NCBI GenBank assembly: GCA_017307755.1
Contig: JAFKGQ010000005.1
Span: 620,001 to 684,000, forward strand
Reading direction: 5' to 3'
Length of the DNA: 64,000 nucleotides
Source: Chitinophagaceae bacterium
GTDB taxonomy: Bacteria > Bacteroidota > Bacteroidia > Chitinophagales > Chitinophagaceae
Shown: positions 61,818-64,000 of the stretch, one piece after another
How positions within the stretch are numbered: the first letter of the stretch is position 1
Layout of the letters: each line of letters opens with the position of its first letter
Position numbers and translations under genes: made by a program
Notes under the pieces: model-generated
The model's database searches: none
What the model was told of the DNA's origin: nothing
The model's input: only the letters and a program-made list of their open reading frames with translations

Positions 61818-62417
61818 ATGAACTCTTTACTATTTGAACCGTGGATAGGCCCTGAATACGGCCAATCGAAATATGGCAGGTTATTAATCGTTGGGGAATC
61901 TCATTATTTCTTGCGACCTGAATACGATTACCTGAACTATACAAAAAAGGTTATTGGAGGCTTAGGCAACTCAAAGGAAGAGGATAACAACTTTTACATT
62001 AAAGTCGGCAAAATTTTCAAGCCAGACAATTATCTGGATATTTGGCCCAAAGTAGCCTTTGCCAATGCCATTCAATATCCCTATCAACAATCCAGAGCGG
62101 ACATTCTTCCAGAGCATTATAAAACTGTCGAGCCGGCCATTAGGGAGTATCTAGAGCGAACGAGGCCCAGTAAAATGATCGTTTTTTCGATGGGGATATG
62201 GAGGGACGGATTACCTCCTGTAATTACCTGGGGAAACCCAGTAGAAAACCTAGAGGATCCAATCTTCAAACGCAGGAGTAATGTTTGGAAGTTTGAGTAT
62301 AAGGACGGGGCCTGTTATGGCATAGGTATTCACCATCCTTCTTCTATTCAGCCACCGTTCAACCCTGATGAATGGCGACCTCTTATTGAAGCTTTTCTTA
62401 AAAGGCAATACGAATAA
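61818..62417 (+). CDS. Uracil-DNA-glycosylase-like fold protein of unknown function
   Basis: 199 residues. Visible marks are GRLLIVGESHYFLRP (about 23-37), AFANAIQYPYQQS, MIVFSMGIWRDGLPP and GIGIHHPSSI near the C-terminus. The order of a GE-SHY type early motif, a core strand and a late H-P-S motif resembles the uracil-DNA glycosylase superfamily, where early acidic/His residues and a late HPS loop form the active site; the similarity is remote. It is divergent from the OLD gene, with 268 bases between. Proteins with this LIVGESHY start are scattered in Bacteroidota and have no known role. Confidence 0.5.
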   Translation: MNSLLFEPWIGPEYGQSKYGRLLIVGESHYFLRPEYDYLNYTKKVIGGLGNSKEEDNNFYIKVGKIFKPDNYLDIWPKVAFANAIQYPYQQSRADILPEHYKTVEPAIREYLERTRPSKMIVFSMGIWRDGLPPVITWGNPVENLEDPIFKRRSNVWKFEYKDGACYGIGIHHPSSIQPPFNPDEWRPLIEAFLKRQYE

Positions 62418-62627
62418 AGATTTTTATAAAGCATTCGTAAATGCTGAGATCTTGCATGTTTTCTGCTTTACAGATATAGTTGTTGAGCATAGTTGCCTAA
62501 GAAGAAGGAAACTGGGAAGTCATGGATATACTTTGAGAATCTAATAAAAAGGTAAGCCGAAATGAAAGCCACCCCAACAATAGCCGAGGCGGTTTTGTCA
62601 AAAAATCTATTTTTTTTTGCCAAAGCG

Positions 62628-63887
62628 CTACAACGCGGAGTTTAAACCGTGAATTTTGCTGGTCAGCCTAGTTTTAAGCAATTCCATATCCATCCCGATC
62701 TTCGACTGCGTTACCCGCGAATAGATCACCGTCGTGGTGATCTTGCTATGGCCTAACATTTTGCTGATTGTTTCTAATGGCACTCCATTCAGCAAAGTAA
62801 CGGTTGTCGCAAAAGTATGCCGGGCGCAATGAAAAGTCAGGTTTCGGGGAATTTCACAAATCCCGGCGATTTGTTTCAAACTTCGGTTAACCTCCTGGTT
62901 GCTAACATAAGGGAATACAGTTTCCTGCGGGGTGGTTCCCGGTTCGATCCAGTATTTTTCCAGGATCGCCAATGCCTGCGGCAGGAGCGGGACATTCACC
63001 GGAATATCCGTCTTCTTCCGGGTGGTCCTGATCCATTGCAGACCATCGGCAGTAGTCAGGATATTGTGCGGTTTCAGGGCTACCAGATCAATATAGGCCA
63101 GACCCGTGTAACAGCTGAAAACAAAGAAATCCCTTACTTTTTCCAGCATTGACGTGCCGAACGTTTTTTGCTCGATCCGGGCCAGTTCTTCCTCCCGCAA
63201 GTATTCCATCGAAGAAGGCTTGTACCGGAGCTTAAAGGTCGAAAACGGATTTTTCTCCATCCATTCGTTTTTAATGGCCCAAAGCAATATTTTCTTCAAT
63301 CGCTCCAAATTCTTCATGGCTCCGTTGTTGGTACAAGGGCACTCCTTTTTGATCGGATTGTTCCGAATGTAGTATTCGAAAGCCGTGATGAATTGGTAGT
63401 TGATGTCTTTCAAAAAGATGTCCCTGGCAGGATAGGTACGTTCCAGGAACTTGCGCACATAAATGGCTGTCCCCCGGTAATTCTTCATCGTTCCGGGCTT
63501 AATGACGCCTTCCATCTGCTGGTTATGCAGGTCCACCAATTTGCGTAACGTCATTTGCTCTTTCTCGCCTTCCGGGTCAATACCCAAGTAAGCATTTTTG
63601 ACAGCTTCGGCAGTGATGAGTGTACCTGATACGGAAAATTCCTGGTAGTGGTGGAACAACTTCGCCCTGATCTCTTCCAGGTAGTTGTTCAATTGTTTCA
63701 ATTCTTCGGTACGGGGCTTGGCGGCACCTTTGCCGGTGTTCCAATCGCCGTCAGCCAGGTAATATTTCAGGGCCAGTTCGCAGCGGCTGCCATTGACGGT
63801 GATGCGGCAATAGAGAGGGAATTTCCCATTGACGGGACGGTTACGGCGCAGCGTAAAGTGTACGCCGAACGTGTTGGAGCTTCTCAT
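62628..63887 (-). CDS. Tyrosine recombinase/integrase of the Bacteroidota mobile-element type
   Basis: About 419 residues from the ATG at 63887 (MRSSNTFGVHFTLRR); the frame open to 63980 crosses the operator and is not used. An N-terminal arm-binding region (RPVNGKFPLYCRIT, about 15-30) and a SAM-like core-binding domain (about 110-210) precede the catalytic domain. That domain has Lys in RKKTDIPVNV, His-x-x-Arg in HCARHTFAT, His in LGHSKITTT and the Tyr nucleophile in VIYSRVTQ. The usual first Arg in TGLRYxD is absent (here CYTGLAYIDLVAL), as in IntDOT-like enzymes. It should excise or integrate a mobile element whose other parts lie to the left or beyond the right edge. Confidence 0.9.
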   Translation of the reverse strand: MRSSNTFGVHFTLRRNRPVNGKFPLYCRITVNGSRCELALKYYLADGDWNTGKGAAKPRTEELKQLNNYLEEIRAKLFHHYQEFSVSGTLITAEAVKNAYLGIDPEGEKEQMTLRKLVDLHNQQMEGVIKPGTMKNYRGTAIYVRKFLERTYPARDIFLKDINYQFITAFEYYIRNNPIKKECPCTNNGAMKNLERLKKILLWAIKNEWMEKNPFSTFKLRYKPSSMEYLREEELARIEQKTFGTSMLEKVRDFFVFSCYTGLAYIDLVALKPHNILTTADGLQWIRTTRKKTDIPVNVPLLPQALAILEKYWIEPGTTPQETVFPYVSNQEVNRSLKQIAGICEIPRNLTFHCARHTFATTVTLLNGVPLETISKMLGHSKITTTVIYSRVTQSKIGMDMELLKTRLTSKIHGLNSAL

Positions 63888-63957
63888 AACAAATACATTT
63901 TTACGTGATGAAATCAAACTGCACTTATCGGGTCGCACGACCACGAAAAATGAACTC

Positions 63958-63982
63958 CGGTGAACAAAGATACTGTTCACCG
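63958..63982 (-). promoter_or_regulatory. Integrase promoter inside a 9-bp inverted repeat
   Basis: On the minus strand TATCTTTG (63965-63972) is a perfect -7 box. It lies at the centre of the inverted repeat CGGTGAACA (63958-63966) and TGTTCACCG (63974-63982). The dyad would cover the promoter and suggests autorepression or a mobile-element regulator. The start codon is 70 bases downstream. Confidence 0.5.
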
Positions 63983-64000
63983 CTGCGGAAAACCTATTCA

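Noticed and set aside
62571..62610. Possible terminator or att site before the integrase end
   Set aside because: The stem GCCACCCC/GAGGCGG pairs only in part and no matching direct repeat was found in the window.

Overview
The window is from a Bacteroidota chromosome, most likely a Chitinophagaceae member (Chitinophaga-like). The lineage is inferred from protein types, not from a marker gene: a type IX secretion C-terminal domain, TonB-dependent receptors preceded by carboxypeptidase-like domains, an ECF sigma/FecR pair, many lipoproteins, a MocR-type regulator, and repeated promoter -7 boxes of the form TAnnTTTG. No rRNA, tRNA or CRISPR array was seen.

Layout. 1-8.3 kb: the 3' part of a T9SS-exported propeller protein, a HAD phosphatase, and a run of small-molecule redox genes (thioredoxin-reductase-like flavoprotein, MDR alcohol dehydrogenase, NmrA-like protein) with AraC and HxlR regulators and a short-chain dehydrogenase broken by an internal deletion. 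8.4-27.5 kb: one long colinear cluster of an ECF sigma factor, seven predicted lipoproteins (IPT/TIG beta-helix, DUF4397-like, YD-repeat-like), two TonB-dependent receptors and a distal FecR anti-sigma factor. It looks like a surface acquisition or adhesion system in which TIG and DUF4397-like lipoproteins take the place normally held by SusD. 27.5-38.7 kb: regulators and metabolic genes (lipocalin-like lipoprotein, MocR, GNAT, metallophosphoesterase, LLM flavin oxidoreductase, TfoX-N, ArsR+SRPBCC, AraC-GyrI, SDR, GH9 glycosidase).

38.8-48.5 kb: a NarL-type response regulator and TPR histidine kinase diverge from a five-gene operon of secreted proteins. Its first product has the core of the cholesterol-dependent-cytolysin fold but no undecapeptide. 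The others are a YbjN-like protein, a large TPR protein and two unrecognised secreted proteins. The operon ends at a strong hairpin. This is the best candidate for an undescribed system: a regulated, multi-component CDC-like pore-forming locus. 48.5-55.2 kb: epoxide hydrolase, AraC, P-loop kinase, alginate-lyase-like lipoprotein, a serine-hydrolase remnant and a second ArsR/SRPBCC operon with its own palindromic operator.

55.2-64 kb is accessory DNA: a VapBC-like toxin-antitoxin pair whose toxin is split by a 2,691-bp IS21-family element (istA/istB, 6-bp target duplication), an OLD-family ATPase-TOPRIM protein flanked by a 31-bp direct repeat, a UDG-like protein, and a tyrosine recombinase of the Bacteroidota mobile-element type at the right edge. 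Together these suggest one end of an integrative element or a defence-associated island.
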